64,000 bases of DNA from Leclercia adecarboxylata (GCF_006171285.1 NZ_CP040889.1:1488001-1552000), one strand, 5' to 3'. Shown: positions 11,905-21,945, counted from the first letter of the stretch. A program made the numbers and translations. The notes: generated by a model from the sequence alone, not told the origin.

Positions 11905-11919
11905 TTTCTTTCGGAATAT

Positions 11920-12006
11920 TGGTACTGAGGATGGGACTCGAACCCACAAGCCCGTTAGGGCACTACCACCTCAAGGTAGCGTGTCTACCAATTCCACCAC
12001 CTCAGC
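11920..12006 (-). tRNA. leuU: tRNA-Leu (GAG)
   Basis: An 87-base class II tRNA with long variable arm: GCTGAGG acceptor, GGAATTGGTAGACACG D arm, anticodon GAG in CCTTGAGGT, variable arm TGCCCTAACGGGC, T arm GGTTCGAGTCC and encoded CCA. It directly follows secG, as in E. coli. The acceptor and T-arm bases differ from the E. coli form at a few compensated positions (for example GCTGAGG pairing with CCTCAGT). Confidence 0.97.
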
Positions 12007-12019
12007 ACGGATACTTCTC

Positions 12020-12352
12020 TTACTGCGGGATATCGCTGGTCGGCTTAGCCGGTGCAGCTGGCTGAGTCTGCTCAGATTTCTCTGGCGCGCTCAGATTGTC
12101 CCACTCGCTTCCTTTGTTGATCTTGTTGCTATTGATATTGCCAAGCGCCAGACTGATGATGAAAAACAGCGTTGCCAGAATCGCCGTTGCGCGGGTCATG
12201 AAGTTACCAGAACCACTTGAACCGAACAGCGTACCAGAAGCGCCTGCTCCAAAGGAGGCCCCCATATCAGCGCCTTTACCTTGCTGCAGCATGATCAGCG
12301 CTACCAGAGCGATGGCTACAATAAGGAAAACTACCAAAAGAGCTTCGTACAT
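12020..12352 (-). CDS. secG: Protein translocase subunit SecG
   Basis: Small integral-membrane partner of SecYE that aids SecA-driven export. The start at MYEALLVVFLIV gives 110 residues, the E. coli length; earlier in-frame codons belong to the intergenic region. Two membrane helices (about 2-21 and 55-72) flank the glycine-rich GADMGASFGAGAS cytoplasmic loop. The C-terminal tail ends TSDIPQ. It is followed 13 bases later by leuU and preceded by the glmM terminator. Confidence 0.97.
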   Translation of the reverse strand: MYEALLVVFLIVAIALVALIMLQQGKGADMGASFGAGASGTLFGSSGSGNFMTRATAILATLFFIISLALGNINSNKINKGSEWDNLSAPEKSEQTQPAAPAKPTSDIPQ

Positions 12353-12533
12353 AATCAACCTGTTCCTTGCGGATTTGCCGCATACCAATGCTTCAACCAA
12401 TAAGCAGGAAATTTGCTTTCCCACTGAAGCGGGTGTGAATACTAACCAAAGCGAATGACCTTCGCAAGGGCAATTTCGGCTCATTGTATCAAGTGCGGAA
12501 AAAAACAGCAAAACCGCCACAACTGTACAAAAC

Positions 12534-12555
12534 AAAGGCGGCACAGGCCGCCTTT
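12534..12555 (-). terminator. glmM terminator
   Basis: Nine-base-pair stem AAAGGCGGC/GCCGCCTTT with a four-base loop, followed on the minus strand by GTTTTG. It ends the folP-glmM transcript ahead of secG. Confidence 0.82.
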
Positions 12556-12573
12556 TTAAGCACTTAACCGGAT

Positions 12574-13911
12574 TTACGCTGCTTTGACCGCATCAGCGAT
12601 ACGATGGGCAAATTCGGTGACCTGCGCTTCGTCTTCCCCTTCCACCATTACACGGATCAGCGGTTCTGTACCTGACTTACGCAGCAGGACGCGCCCACGG
12701 GAGCCCAGCGCCGCTTCCACCTCGGCCATTACCGCTTTCACATTCTCGTTTTCCAGCGGGTCGCCCTTACCTGCGGTAAAGCGGACGTTAACCAGGATCT
12801 GCGGGAACATTTTCATACCACTGCACAGATCGTGCAGGGACATATGGTTACGCACCATCGCCGCTACTACCTGCAGGCTTGCGACAATACCGTCACCGGT
12901 AGTAGTTTTGTCGAGCAGGATCACGTGGCCGGAGTTTTCGGCCCCAATGCGCCAGCCTTTCTCCTGAAGTTTTTCCAGTACGTAGCGATCGCCCACTTTC
13001 GCGCGCACAAACGGGATGCCCAGCTGCTTGAGCGCCAGCTCGAGGCCCATGTTGCTCATCAGGGTACCGACGGCGCCGCCGCGCAGTTGCCCCTGACGCA
13101 GACCTTCGCGGGCAATGATATAGAGGATCTGATCGCCGTCGACTTTATTGCCTTCGTGGTCGACCATGATGACGCGGTCGCCGTCGCCGTCGTAAGCGAT
13201 ACCCAGATCGGCCTTTTCTGCCAGCACGCGCGCCTGCAGGGCGCGGACATCCGTTGCGCCCACTTCGGCATTGATGTTCAGCCCGTTTGGTTCGCAACCG
13301 ATAGCCACAACCTGCGCGCCCAGCTCACGGAACACATTAGGCGCGATGTGGTAGGTGGCACCGTTCGCGCAATCGACCACAATTTTCAGATGACCCAGGC
13401 TCAGCTCGTTCGGGAAGGTACCTTTGCAGAATTCAATGTAGCGACCCGCAGCATCGACGATACGGCTGGCTTTACCCAGCTCAGCGGAGTCAACGCAGGT
13501 GAGCTCTTTTTCCATTTCCGCTTCAATCGCTTCTTCAACATCATCCGGCAGCTTGGTACCGTCAATGGAGAAGAATTTGATGCCGTTATCGTAGAACGGG
13601 TTATGCGACGCAGAGATAACAATGCCCGCTTCCGCACGGAAAGCGCGGGTGAGGTAAGCAACTGCCGGCGTTGGCATTGGGCCGGTGAAAGAGGCCGACA
13701 GCCCGGCAGCTGACAGACCCGCTTCCAGCGCAGATTCGAGCATATAGCCGGAAATACGGGTGTCTTTACCGATAATGATTTTGCGCGAGCCGTGGCTTGC
13801 CAGCACCTTGCCAGCCGCCCAGCCTAACTTCAGCACAAACTCAGGCGTAATTGGCGCATCGCCCACGCGTCCACGAATGCCGTCGGTACCAAAAAATTTA
13901 CGATTACTCAT
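12574..13911 (-). CDS. glmM: Phosphoglucosamine mutase
   Basis: Converts glucosamine-6-phosphate to glucosamine-1-phosphate for UDP-GlcNAc and so for peptidoglycan and LPS. It has 445 residues, as in E. coli. The phosphorylated serine is Ser102 in ISASHNP. The metal loop is DGDGDR, the sugar-binding GENSGH and the phosphate-binding RKSGTEP are all present. The start overlaps the folP stop by eight bases, so the two are coupled. Confidence 0.98.
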   Translation of the reverse strand: MSNRKFFGTDGIRGRVGDAPITPEFVLKLGWAAGKVLASHGSRKIIIGKDTRISGYMLESALEAGLSAAGLSASFTGPMPTPAVAYLTRAFRAEAGIVISASHNPFYDNGIKFFSIDGTKLPDDVEEAIEAEMEKELTCVDSAELGKASRIVDAAGRYIEFCKGTFPNELSLGHLKIVVDCANGATYHIAPNVFRELGAQVVAIGCEPNGLNINAEVGATDVRALQARVLAEKADLGIAYDGDGDRVIMVDHEGNKVDGDQILYIIAREGLRQGQLRGGAVGTLMSNMGLELALKQLGIPFVRAKVGDRYVLEKLQEKGWRIGAENSGHVILLDKTTTGDGIVASLQVVAAMVRNHMSLHDLCSGMKMFPQILVNVRFTAGKGDPLENENVKAVMAEVEAALGSRGRVLLRKSGTEPLIRVMVEGEDEAQVTEFAHRIADAVKAA

Positions 13912-14752
13912 AGCGGGAGTTTTCCTTAGCTGCCAGTGTGGCTTCCACCACTCGCATGGCTTCTGCTGTTTCTTTTACGTCATGGACGCGAATTATATTT
14001 GCTCCCTGCATCGCTGCAATCACCGCACAGGCCAGACTACCACTCAGGCGCTCTGATGGCCCAACATTAAGCAGTTGCCCTATCATGGATTTTCTCGACA
14101 TTCCGACCAGCAGCGGCAGGCCAAAATGGTGAAACTCAGATAAGCGAGCAAGAAGTTCGTAGTTATGAGAGAGATTTTTACCGAAACCGAAGCCCGGGTC
14201 GAGCAGCAATTTCTCTTTTGCGATACCGGCACGTTCACAGCGCGCAATATGCTCTTTGAAGTAGCGGTTCACGTCTGCAAACACGTCACTGTATTTCGGT
14301 GCATCCTGCATGGTTTTCGGCTGACCCTGCATATGCATCAGGCAGACCGGCAACCCGGTCTCGGCAGCCGCCTCAAGCGCGCCGGGTTCGGTGAGGGAGC
14401 GAATGTCATTAATTATGTGAGCACCCACTCTGGCCGATTCGCGGATCACCTCTGGCTTTGAAGTATCTACCGAGATCCAGACTTCGAAACGCTGGGCAAT
14501 TGCCTCCACCACCGGAATGACGCGCGACAGCTCTTCGTCAACGCTGACATCCGCCGCCCCTGGACGCGTCGACTCTCCACCTACATCGATAATCGTCGCG
14601 CCGGCATTGATCATCAGATTCGCATGCCTGACCGCATCAATAAGCGAGTTATGCGTGCCGCCATCTGAAAAAGAGTCTGGCGTGACGTTCAGGATCCCCA
14701 TCACATGCGGATGAGAAAGATCGAGATAAGAATCCTGGGCGAAGAGTTTCAT
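13904..14752 (-). CDS. folP: Dihydropteroate synthase
   Basis: Condenses p-aminobenzoate with the pterin pyrophosphate to make dihydropteroate; the target of sulfonamides. It has 282 residues, as in E. coli. Loop 1 [14 protein letters not shown] starts at residue 19, loop 2 has STRPG at 61-65 with Thr62 and Arg63, and the SRKSMIG loop is intact. No obvious resistance-type insertion is seen in loop 2. It lies between ftsH and glmM; a terminator separates it from ftsH. Confidence 0.98.
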   Translation of the reverse strand: MKLFAQDSYLDLSHPHVMGILNVTPDSFSDGGTHNSLIDAVRHANLMINAGATIIDVGGESTRPGAADVSVDEELSRVIPVVEAIAQRFEVWISVDTSKPEVIRESARVGAHIINDIRSLTEPGALEAAAETGLPVCLMHMQGQPKTMQDAPKYSDVFADVNRYFKEHIARCERAGIAKEKLLLDPGFGFGKNLSHNYELLARLSEFHHFGLPLLVGMSRKSMIGQLLNVGPSERLSGSLACAVIAAMQGANIIRVHDVKETAEAMRVVEATLAAKENSRYE

Positions 14753-14785
14753 GGCAAGTCCCTGATTTTTTGGTTAAGCAGACAA

Positions 14786-14812
14786 GAAAAACCCCGGGGC
14801 AAGCCCCAGGGT
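14786..14812 (-). terminator. Terminator between ftsH and folP
   Basis: Stem ACCCTGGGGC/GCCCCGGGGT with a two-base loop and TTTTTC following on the minus strand, 35 bases after the ftsH stop. Confidence 0.85.
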
Positions 14813-14846
14813 TTCAGGTAAAGAAAACTTCATTTACAGCGGTGAC

Positions 14847-16790
14847 TTATTTGTCGCCCAACTGTTCTGACATGGTGTTGCCCGGGTTCGGCGTACGCGG
14901 TTCATCGACCGGACGCGGCGCACGTGGCGTACCGTTGTTGTCAGAGTTGTTGGAAGCGCCTGGATCTTCCCAGCCCGCCGGTGGACGAACATCACGGCGT
15001 GCCATCAGGTCGTCGATCTGCGGCGCATCGATGGTCTCATATTTCATGAGCGCATCTTTCATGGCGTGCAGGATATCCATATTGTCATTCAGGATCTGAC
15101 GGGCGCGACCGTAGTTACGTTCAATCAGCGCTTTCACTTCCTGGTCGATGATACGTGCTGTTTCATCGGACATATGTTTCGCTTTCGCCACGCTGCGGCC
15201 GAGGAACACTTCGCCTTCTTCTTCCGCATACAGCAGCGGACCAAGTTTGTCGGAGAAGCCCCACTGGGTCACCATGTTACGCGCCAGGTTTGTCGCGACT
15301 TTAATGTCGTTAGACGCGCCGGTCGAAACATGTTCCACACCGTAGATAATCTCTTCTGCCAGACGACCACCGTAAAGGGTCGAAATCTGGCTTTCCAGTT
15401 TCTGGCGGCTGGCGCTGATAGCATCGCCTTCCGGCAGGAAGAACGTCACGCCAAGCGCACGGCCACGAGGGATAATCGTCACTTTATGCACCGGATCGTG
15501 TTCCGGTACCAGGCGACCGATAATCGCATGACCTGCTTCGTGGTAAGCCGTGGACTCTTTCTGCGCTTCCGTCATCACCATGGAGCGACGTTCCGCACCC
15601 ATCATGATTTTGTCTTTCGCTTTCTCGAACTCCACCATGGAAACCACACGCTTGTTGCCACGGGCAGCAAACAGCGCAGCTTCGTTCACCAGGTTAGCCA
15701 GATCGGCACCGGAGAAGCCCGGTGTACCGCGTGCAATGATTGCCGCATCGATGTCCGGAGACAGCGGTACGCGACGCATATGCACTTTCAGGATCTGCTC
15801 ACGACCACGAACGTCTGGCAGACCTACCACAACCTGACGGTCGAAACGACCTGGACGCAGTAGCGCAGGGTCAAGAACGTCCGGACGGTTAGTCGCCGCG
15901 ATAACGATGATACCTTCGTTACCTTCGAAGCCATCCATTTCAACCAGCATCTGGTTCAGCGTCTGTTCACGTTCATCGTGACCGCCACCCAGGCCCGCGC
16001 CACGCTGGCGGCCTACGGCGTCGATTTCATCGATGAAGATGATGCACGGTGCTGCTTTCTTGGCCTGTTCGAACATGTCACGCACACGAGATGCACCGAC
16101 ACCCACGAACATTTCCACGAAGTCAGAACCTGAAATGGTAAAGAATGGCACCTTCGCTTCACCTGCGATGGCTTTCGCCAGCAGGGTTTTACCGGTACCC
16201 GGAGGGCCGACCATCAGGACGCCTTTCGGGATCTTACCGCCCAGTTTCTGGAAGCGGCTCGGCTCGCGCAGGTACTCGACCAGTTCACCTACCTCTTCTT
16301 TTGCTTCGTCGCAACCTGCCACGTCAGCAAAAGTGGTTTTGATCTGGTCTTCCGTCAACATACGCGCCTTGCTCTTACCGAACGACATGGCACCTTTGCC
16401 ACCGCCGCCCTGCATCTGACGCATAAAGAAGATCCAGACGCCGATAAGAAGCAGCATCGGGAACCAGGAAATGAAGATAGAAGCCAGCAGGCTTGGCTCT
16501 TCCGGCGGCTCACCGACCACCTTGACGTTTTTAGTCAGAAGGTTATCAAGCAGCTTAGGATCGTTCACCGGAATGTAAGTCGTGTAACGGTTACTATCTT
16601 TCTTGGTAACGTTGATCTCACGTCCGTTGATACGCGCTTCGCGAACCTGATCCTGGTTGACCTCTTGCAGGAAGGTAGAGTAGTCCACCTTGCGGCCATT
16701 AGACTCGCTGGGCCCAAAGCTCTGGAATACTGACATCAGCACAACGGCAATGACCAGCCAGAGTATTAGGTTTTTCGCCATGTCACTCAA
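14847..16790 (-). CDS. ftsH: ATP-dependent zinc metalloprotease FtsH
   Basis: Membrane-anchored AAA+ protease that degrades LpxC, sigma-32, SecY and other membrane proteins; hexamer in the inner membrane. Two membrane helices (about 8-27 and 103-123) flank a periplasmic domain. The AAA module has Walker A GPPGTGKT and Walker B IIFIDEID, and the protease has the zinc motif HEAGH. AAGAGG lies eight bases ahead of a TTG at 16790, favouring the 647-residue form (MSDMAKNL). The ATG at 16781 (MAKNL, 644 residues) is the common E. coli annotation. It follows rlmE. Confidence 0.97.
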   Translation of the reverse strand: MSDMAKNLILWLVIAVVLMSVFQSFGPSESNGRKVDYSTFLQEVNQDQVREARINGREINVTKKDSNRYTTYIPVNDPKLLDNLLTKNVKVVGEPPEEPSLLASIFISWFPMLLLIGVWIFFMRQMQGGGGKGAMSFGKSKARMLTEDQIKTTFADVAGCDEAKEEVGELVEYLREPSRFQKLGGKIPKGVLMVGPPGTGKTLLAKAIAGEAKVPFFTISGSDFVEMFVGVGASRVRDMFEQAKKAAPCIIFIDEIDAVGRQRGAGLGGGHDEREQTLNQMLVEMDGFEGNEGIIVIAATNRPDVLDPALLRPGRFDRQVVVGLPDVRGREQILKVHMRRVPLSPDIDAAIIARGTPGFSGADLANLVNEAALFAARGNKRVVSMVEFEKAKDKIMMGAERRSMVMTEAQKESTAYHEAGHAIIGRLVPEHDPVHKVTIIPRGRALGVTFFLPEGDAISASRQKLESQISTLYGGRLAEEIIYGVEHVSTGASNDIKVATNLARNMVTQWGFSDKLGPLLYAEEEGEVFLGRSVAKAKHMSDETARIIDQEVKALIERNYGRARQILNDNMDILHAMKDALMKYETIDAPQIDDLMARRDVRPPAGWEDPGASNNSDNNGTPRAPRPVDEPRTPNPGNTMSEQLGDK

Positions 16791-16883
16791 GGGATTAACC
16801 TCTTATTACAACTGTGTTAAAAACAGCGTCAGGATACTCTGTATCCGATTTATTTCAAACTTTCGCCTGAAATTCACCGGCTA

Positions 16884-17510
16884 TCATTTTCGCCCGGTCG
16901 CTACAATATACACTTCACGTGAACGCGCACGCGAAGAGTCCGGCTTACGAACTTTAACCTTCGTAAACAGGGAGCGAATTTCCTTCAGATACTCCTCGAA
17001 ACCTTCGCCCTGGAACACCTTCACTAAAAAACTACCACCCGGCGCTAATACATCACGACACATTTCTAACGCCAGTTCTACCAGATACATGGAGCGAGGG
17101 ATATCCACCGCCGGTGTTCCGCACATATTTGGCGCCATATCGGACATGACAACCTGAACTTTACTGTCACCTACCCGTTCAAGTAACGCTTTCAGTACTA
17201 ATTCATCACGAAAATCGCCCTGAAGGAAGTCCACACCAACGATGGGATCCATAGGTAAAAGATCGCAGGCGATAATTCGGCCAGTTCCGCCGATTTGTGT
17301 TACCGCATACTGCGACCATCCACCGGGCGCTGCACCGAGGTCGACAATCGTCATCCCCGGCTTAAAGAGTTTGTCACTTTGCTGTATTTCATCAAGTTTA
17401 AACCAGGCACGAGAACGTAACCCCTTTTTCTGTGCCTGTTGAACATATTTATCGCTAAAGTGTTCCTGGAGCCAGCGGCTCGAGCTAGCAGAACGCTTTT
17501 TACCTGTCAT
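16884..17510 (-). CDS. rlmE: 23S rRNA 2'-O-ribose U2552 methyltransferase
   Basis: Methylates U2552 in the A loop of 23S rRNA in the assembled large subunit; a heat-shock gene in E. coli. It has 208 residues. The SAM-binding motif is [12 protein letters not shown]. The K-D-K-E catalytic tetrad is Lys38, Asp124, Lys164 and Glu199. It is upstream of ftsH (93 bases apart), the usual rlmE-ftsH operon, and divergent from yhbY. Confidence 0.98.
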   Translation of the reverse strand: MTGKKRSASSSRWLQEHFSDKYVQQAQKKGLRSRAWFKLDEIQQSDKLFKPGMTIVDLGAAPGGWSQYAVTQIGGTGRIIACDLLPMDPIVGVDFLQGDFRDELVLKALLERVGDSKVQVVMSDMAPNMCGTPAVDIPRSMYLVELALEMCRDVLAPGGSFLVKVFQGEGFEEYLKEIRSLFTKVKVRKPDSSRARSREVYIVATGRK

Positions 17511-17632
17511 TTAACTTTCCGTCCTGGTTCATCGTAGCCTGTGGTGTAAATTTCCACTCAGCAATTTGGCGATATTAGGGAGATGGCGGTAGAATGAACC
17601 GTTTTCAATCCCAACGTAAGCAAAAATATACG

Positions 17633-17926
17633 ATGAATCTGAGTACTAAACAAAAACAGCACCTTAAAGGTCTGGCACATCCGCTCAAGCCTGTAGTTAT
17701 GCTTGGCAACAATGGTTTGACCGAAGGGGTACTGGCCGAGATTGAACAAGCGCTGGAGCACCACGAATTAATCAAGGTGAAAATTGCCTCTGAAGACAGA
17801 GACACCAAGACCTTGATCGTGGAAGCAATCGTGCGCGAGACCGGCGCCTGTAATGTACAGGTCATCGGTAAAACGCTGGTGCTCTACCGCCCATCTAAAG
17901 AGCGTAAAATCTCGCTGCCACGCTAA
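17633..17926 (+). CDS. yhbY: Ribosome assembly RNA-binding protein YhbY
   Basis: Small protein made of one CRM domain, associated with 50S precursors in E. coli. The start at MNLSTKQKQHL gives 97 residues, as in E. coli; a longer frame would start within the promoter region. The GxxG-type loop MLGNNGLTEGV is present. The ribosome-binding site is weak (TAAG). Divergent from rlmE; it shares a bidirectional terminator with greA. Confidence 0.96.
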   Translation: MNLSTKQKQHLKGLAHPLKPVVMLGNNGLTEGVLAEIEQALEHHELIKVKIASEDRDTKTLIVEAIVRETGACNVQVIGKTLVLYRPSKERKISLPR

Positions 17927-18013
17927 GATTATCCTGAATTGAACACAGTTACTGTGTAAAACGAGGGGTTTTTCTTTAGCAGGTGAGCAAAATGCCATGC
18001 TCCTTGAGTTGAT

Positions 18014-18036
18014 AAAAGGCCGCTATGCGGCCTTTT
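18014..18036. terminator. Bidirectional terminator yhbY / greA
   Basis: Stem AAAAGGCCGC/GCGGCCTTTTT with a three-base loop, flanked by A and T runs on both sides. It sits between the convergent yhbY and greA genes and can serve both. Confidence 0.9.
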
Positions 18037-18078
18037 TCCTATCTTTACAATGTATCAACATCTGCCCGTGGATGCGAA

Positions 18079-18555
18079 TTACAGGTAATCAACCTTGGTA
18101 ATTTCGAATTCCACTTCGCCACCTGGGGTGCGGATGGTGACAACATCGTCCTGCTCTTTACCCACCAGGCCGCGTGCGATTGGTGAGTTTACCGAGATCA
18201 GATTCTGCTTAAAGTCAGCTTCGTCATCACCCACGATGCGGTAGGAGACCTCTTCATCGGTATCCAGATTGATCACGGTGACGGTGGACCCAAAAATAAC
18301 GCGCCCGTTATTTGGCATTTTTGTGATATCAATCACCTGTGCATTCGACAGCTTGGCTTCGATATCTTTAATACGCCCTTCGCAGAACCCCTGCTGTTCA
18401 CGCGCAGCGTGATACTCAGCATTCTCTTTCAGATCTCCATGCTCACGCGCATCAGCGATCGCAGCAATGATTTCAGGGCGGCGAACAGATTTCAGGAAAT
18501 CCAGTTCTTCACGCAGTTTTTCAGCGCCACGTAAGGTCATCGGAATAGCTTGCAT
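18079..18555 (-). CDS. greA: Transcription elongation factor GreA
   Basis: Enters the secondary channel of RNA polymerase and stimulates cleavage of backtracked RNA. It has 158 residues, as in E. coli. An N-terminal antiparallel coiled coil (1-75) has Asp41 and Glu44 at its tip in [11 protein letters not shown], followed by the FKBP-like domain. The start [10 protein letters not shown] is preceded by AAAGAGG. The upstream leader contains a terminator-like hairpin similar in position to the E. coli GraL leader RNA. Confidence 0.98.
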   Translation of the reverse strand: MQAIPMTLRGAEKLREELDFLKSVRRPEIIAAIADAREHGDLKENAEYHAAREQQGFCEGRIKDIEAKLSNAQVIDITKMPNNGRVIFGSTVTVINLDTDEEVSYRIVGDDEADFKQNLISVNSPIARGLVGKEQDDVVTIRTPGGEVEFEITKVDYL

Positions 18556-18645
18556 TTGTTATACCTCTTTGACATTCCTGTTGGGTACGGGTAACCGACC
18601 CGACGACTGGCCCCGCAGGCATCACAGCCTGGCACAGGTCAGAAG

Positions 18646-18681
18646 CAAAAGAAAACTGACCCGGAAGCAAACTCCCAGGTC
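18646..18681 (-). terminator. Leader terminator upstream of greA (GraL-like)
   Basis: On the minus strand, GACCTGGGAG (18681-18672) pairs with CTTCCGGGTC (18667-18658) and is followed by AGTTTTCTTTTG, about 90 bases before the greA start. In E. coli premature ends in the greA leader give rise to the small RNA GraL. This hairpin would do the same here. The promoter was not resolved. Confidence 0.55.
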
Positions 18682-18801
18682 AGCAGCAATTTTTCAATTT
18701 GATACGCATTTTACCGCGAAGTTCAGTATGGGTCATCGTTTACTTTACAGGGCGTTGGGCCGTAGTATGGCGGTTTGTTTCCGGGTTGTTAGCGCGAGAT
18801 T

Positions 18802-20235
18802 ATGCGATTTTCCAGATTTATCATCGGATTGACCACCACTATAGCGTTCACTGTCCAGGCAGCGAACGTCGACGAGTATATTAATCAGCTGCCCGATGGC
18901 GCCAATCTTGCTCTGGTCGTGCAAAAGGTGGGGGCCCAGGCGCCTGAGATTGATTATCACAGCCAGCAGATGGCCCTGCCCGCCAGTACGCAAAAGGTGA
19001 TCACGGCGCTGGCTGCCCTGCTGCAGCTGGGACCTGATTTTCGTTTCACGACCACGCTTGAAAGCAAAGGCAACATCGAGAGTGGCGTACTGAAAGGCGA
19101 TCTTATCGCTCGCTTTGGCGGCGATCCGACCTTTAAGCGTCAGGATATTCGCAACATGGTCGCCGTGTTAAAGAAGTCTGGCGTCCAGCGCATTGAAGGT
19201 AATGTGCTCATTGATACGTCCATTTTCGCCAGCCATGATAAAGCGCCCGGCTGGCCGTGGAATGATATGACCCAGTGCTTCAGCGCCCCGCCTGCGGCAG
19301 CGATTGTCGATCGCAACTGCTTCTCCATTTCGTTATACAGCGCACCAAAACCCAACGATTTAGCCTTTATTCGGGTGGCGTCTTACTATCCGGTCAACAT
19401 GTTCAGCCAGGTGCGTACGCTGGCGAAAGGCTCACCGGAAGCGCAGTACTGCGAACTGGATGTGGTCCCGGGCGATCTGAACCGCTTTACCCTGACCGGT
19501 TGCCTGTCGCAGCGCGCCGATCCGCTGCCGCTGGCCTTCGCTATTCAGGACGGCGCAAGCTATGCGGGGGCGATCCTCAAAGATGAGCTGAAGCAGGCCA
19601 ACATTACCTACAGCGGTACCCTGCTGCGCCAGACGCAGAGCAACGAGCCCGGCACCGTGATTGCCAGTAAGCAATCGGCACCGCTGCACGATCTGCTCAA
19701 AATCATGCTGAAAAAATCGGACAACATGATCGCCGATACCGTATTTCGTATGATTGGCCATGCACGCTTCGGCGTACCTGGCACCTGGCGTGCCGGTTCA
19801 GATGCGGTGCGTCAGATCCTCCGCCAGCAGGCCGGTATCGATCTTGGCAACACCATCGCGGTGGATGGTTCAGGTCTGTCGCGTCATAACCTGATCTCCC
19901 CTGCCACCATGATGCAGGTGCTACAGTACATTGCTCAGCACGACACTGAACTAAACTTCATCTCAATGTTGCCGCTTGCCGGTTATGACGGCTCATTGCA
20001 GTACCGTGCGGGGCTACACGCTGCGGGCGTCGATGGCAAAGTCTCTGCCAAAACGGGTTCCCTGCAAGGGGTGTATAACCTGGCCGGGTTTATCACCACC
20101 GCCAGCGGACAGCGAATGGCATTTGTGCAGTACCTTTCTGGCTATGCGGTTGAACCTGCTGACCAACGTAACCGCCGTATCCCGCTGGTGCGCTTTGAAA
20201 GCCGGCTTTACAAGGACATTTATCAGAATAACTAG
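18802..20235 (+). CDS. dacB: D-alanyl-D-alanine carboxypeptidase/endopeptidase PBP4
   Basis: Periplasmic low-molecular-weight penicillin-binding protein that trims pentapeptides and cleaves cross-links. It has 477 residues, as in E. coli. The signal peptide ends near residue 20 (TVQA|ANVDEY). The active-site motif is Ser62-Thr-Gln-Lys65, followed by SDN and KTG (AKTGSLQG). Domains II and III interrupt the transpeptidase fold in the usual way. Unlike E. coli K-12, the stop codon is followed after two bases by a PmrA-like regulator, suggesting that all three genes form one operon. Confidence 0.97.
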   Translation: MRFSRFIIGLTTTIAFTVQAANVDEYINQLPDGANLALVVQKVGAQAPEIDYHSQQMALPASTQKVITALAALLQLGPDFRFTTTLESKGNIESGVLKGDLIARFGGDPTFKRQDIRNMVAVLKKSGVQRIEGNVLIDTSIFASHDKAPGWPWNDMTQCFSAPPAAAIVDRNCFSISLYSAPKPNDLAFIRVASYYPVNMFSQVRTLAKGSPEAQYCELDVVPGDLNRFTLTGCLSQRADPLPLAFAIQDGASYAGAILKDELKQANITYSGTLLRQTQSNEPGTVIASKQSAPLHDLLKIMLKKSDNMIADTVFRMIGHARFGVPGTWRAGSDAVRQILRQQAGIDLGNTIAVDGSGLSRHNLISPATMMQVLQYIAQHDTELNFISMLPLAGYDGSLQYRAGLHAAGVDGKVSAKTGSLQGVYNLAGFITTASGQRMAFVQYLSGYAVEPADQRNRRIPLVRFESRLYKDIYQNN

Positions 20236-20237
20236 CG

Positions 20238-20900
20238 ATGAAATTACTCATTGTTGAAGACGATCTGCTGCTACAGGAAGGGCTGGCCCTGGCGCTCTCG
20301 GCCGAGGGCTACACGCTTGATTGCGCGGGTACCGCCGCCGAGGCTGATGGCCTTATCCAGAGCGGCGAGTATAGCCTGGTAATCCTCGATCTTGGCCTGC
20401 CGGATAAAGACGGGGCGACCCTGCTGAGCCAGTGGCGCCGCCGGGGGTTCGATAATCCCGTGCTGATCCTGACCGCCCGCGACGCGCTGGAAGACCGGAT
20501 TAACGGCCTGGACTCCGGCGCCGACGACTATCTGGTTAAGCCCTTTGCACTGGCGGAACTCCAGGCGCGCGCCAGAGCGTTGATCCGCCGCTATCAGGGG
20601 CACAGTGATAATCTGCTCAGCGACGGCGATCTCACGCTGAATCTGCAAACGCAGCAGGTTTTACAGCACTCCCGGCCGGTTGAAGTCACCCCAAAAGAGT
20701 TCGCCCTGCTGACGCGGCTGATCATGCGTACCGGCCAGACCGTCCACCGGGAGACCTTGCAGCAGGATATCTACTCCTGGCAGGACGATCCGGGCTCCAA
20801 CACGCTGGAGGTTCACATCCATAATCTGCGGCGTAAGCTGGGTAAAGACCGGATCAAAACGGTGCGCGGCGTGGGATATCGCCTTGAGAGTCAAAAATGA
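20238..20900 (+). CDS. PmrA/BasR-like response regulator
   Basis: OmpR-family regulator of 220 residues. The receiver domain has Asp51 as phosphate acceptor (VILDLGLP), the acidic pair Asp8/Asp9 and the Lys in DYLVKPFA. A winged helix (about 125-218) ends with TVRGVGYRLE. Compared from memory with E. coli BasR (PmrA) it matches over its whole length, including LDLGLPD, VLILTARD and NTLEVHIHNLRRK. It is probably a PmrA paralogue or orthologue outside the usual eptA-pmrAB operon. QseB-type regulators are also related, so no symbol is given. It starts two bases after dacB and overlaps the kinase by four. Confidence 0.88.
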   Translation: MKLLIVEDDLLLQEGLALALSAEGYTLDCAGTAAEADGLIQSGEYSLVILDLGLPDKDGATLLSQWRRRGFDNPVLILTARDALEDRINGLDSGADDYLVKPFALAELQARARALIRRYQGHSDNLLSDGDLTLNLQTQQVLQHSRPVEVTPKEFALLTRLIMRTGQTVHRETLQQDIYSWQDDPGSNTLEVHIHNLRRKLGKDRIKTVRGVGYRLESQK

Positions 20901-21940
20901 ACAGCATGCGCCGTCGTCTGATGGTGCTGTTGGCAGTGATTTTGCTGTTCTTTCAACTGGTCAGCGTCATCTGGCTGTGGCATGAGAGCCGGGAGCAGAT
21001 CAGCTTCCTGGTGAGCGAGACGCTCTCCGCAAAAGCCCGTAATCAGCATGTCGAGAAAGAGATCCGGGAGGCGATCGCCTCGTTGCTGGTCCCTTCGCTG
21101 GTGATGGTCGGCTTTACGCTGCTGTTCTCCTTCTGGGCCGTCAGCTGGATCACCCGTCCGCTCAATCAGCTACGCACCAGCCTGGCAAACCGATCTGCCG
21201 ACAATCTCACCCCGCTGCCGATGTACTCCGACATGGAAGAGATTGGTGCCGTCACCACCTCCCTGAATCAACTCCTTGCCCGGCTGGATCAAACCATTCA
21301 GCAGGAGCGTCTGTTCACCGCTGACGCCGCGCACGAGCTGCGCACGCCATTGGCGGGCATACGCCTGCATCTGGAGCTGATGGCGCAGTCAGGCTCGCCT
21401 CAGGCGACGACACTGGTTACCCGCATCGACCAGCTGATGCATACCGTGGAACAACTGCTGATGCTGGCCCGCGCGGGCCAGGCTCTGGCCAGTGGGCACT
21501 ACGACACGGTTAACTGGAGTGAAGCGATTTTTGCACCGCTGGCGCTGGAGAATGAGGCGAAAAGCCATACCCTCATCTGGCCGCAGGCGGGCCCGCAGAG
21601 CGTGCAGGGTGACGCCACCTTGCTGCGACTGATGCTGCGCAATTTGCTGGAAAACGCGGTGCGATACAGCCCGGCAGGAACCACCATTGAAGTGGGAATG
21701 CAGGAAGTCGACGGCGGTACGTGGGTGAGTGTCTGCGATCAGGGGCCTGGCATTGAGGAAGCCCATCGCCAGTCAATTACCGAGCCGTTCCGTCGTATCG
21801 ATCAACGCTATGGCGGTAGCGGACTGGGATTGAGCATTGTTCAGCGTATCGTGCAGCTGCACCGCGGCAGGCTGACGCTGGAGAATCGACCTGAAGGTGG
21901 ATTAATTGTCGCCTGCTGGCTACCGGAAAAACTGAACTAA
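20897..21940 (+). CDS. PmrB/BasS-like sensor histidine kinase
   Basis: Inner-membrane kinase of 347 residues. Membrane helices lie near 8-28 and 64-86, leaving a short periplasmic loop of about 35 residues. That loop region holds two ExxE motifs, Glu30-Ser-Arg-Glu33 and Glu55-Ile-Arg-Glu58, the same arrangement that senses ferric iron and aluminium in PmrB. HAMP, the phosphorylated His146 in AAHELRTPLAG, an N box RNLLENAVRYS and G boxes GLGLSIV follow. Similarity to E. coli BasS is high around EIREAIASL and ERLFTAD. No eptA or arn gene is adjacent. Partner of the preceding regulator. Confidence 0.88.
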   Translation: MNSMRRRLMVLLAVILLFFQLVSVIWLWHESREQISFLVSETLSAKARNQHVEKEIREAIASLLVPSLVMVGFTLLFSFWAVSWITRPLNQLRTSLANRSADNLTPLPMYSDMEEIGAVTTSLNQLLARLDQTIQQERLFTADAAHELRTPLAGIRLHLELMAQSGSPQATTLVTRIDQLMHTVEQLLMLARAGQALASGHYDTVNWSEAIFAPLALENEAKSHTLIWPQAGPQSVQGDATLLRLMLRNLLENAVRYSPAGTTIEVGMQEVDGGTWVSVCDQGPGIEEAHRQSITEPFRRIDQRYGGSGLGLSIVQRIVQLHRGRLTLENRPEGGLIVACWLPEKLN

Positions 21941-21945
21941 AAAAA

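Noticed and set aside
11810..12220. Plus-strand frame over leuU and secG
   Set aside because: Antisense to a tRNA and to secG; it contains the GTEDGTRTHKPVR type string that arises from antisense tRNA-Leu.
20238..21940. Assigning the two-component pair as QseB/QseC
   Set aside because: QseBC share the general architecture, but the paired ExxE motifs and the EIREAIASL segment match PmrB/BasS better. No symbol was assigned because the classic pmrAB locus is elsewhere.
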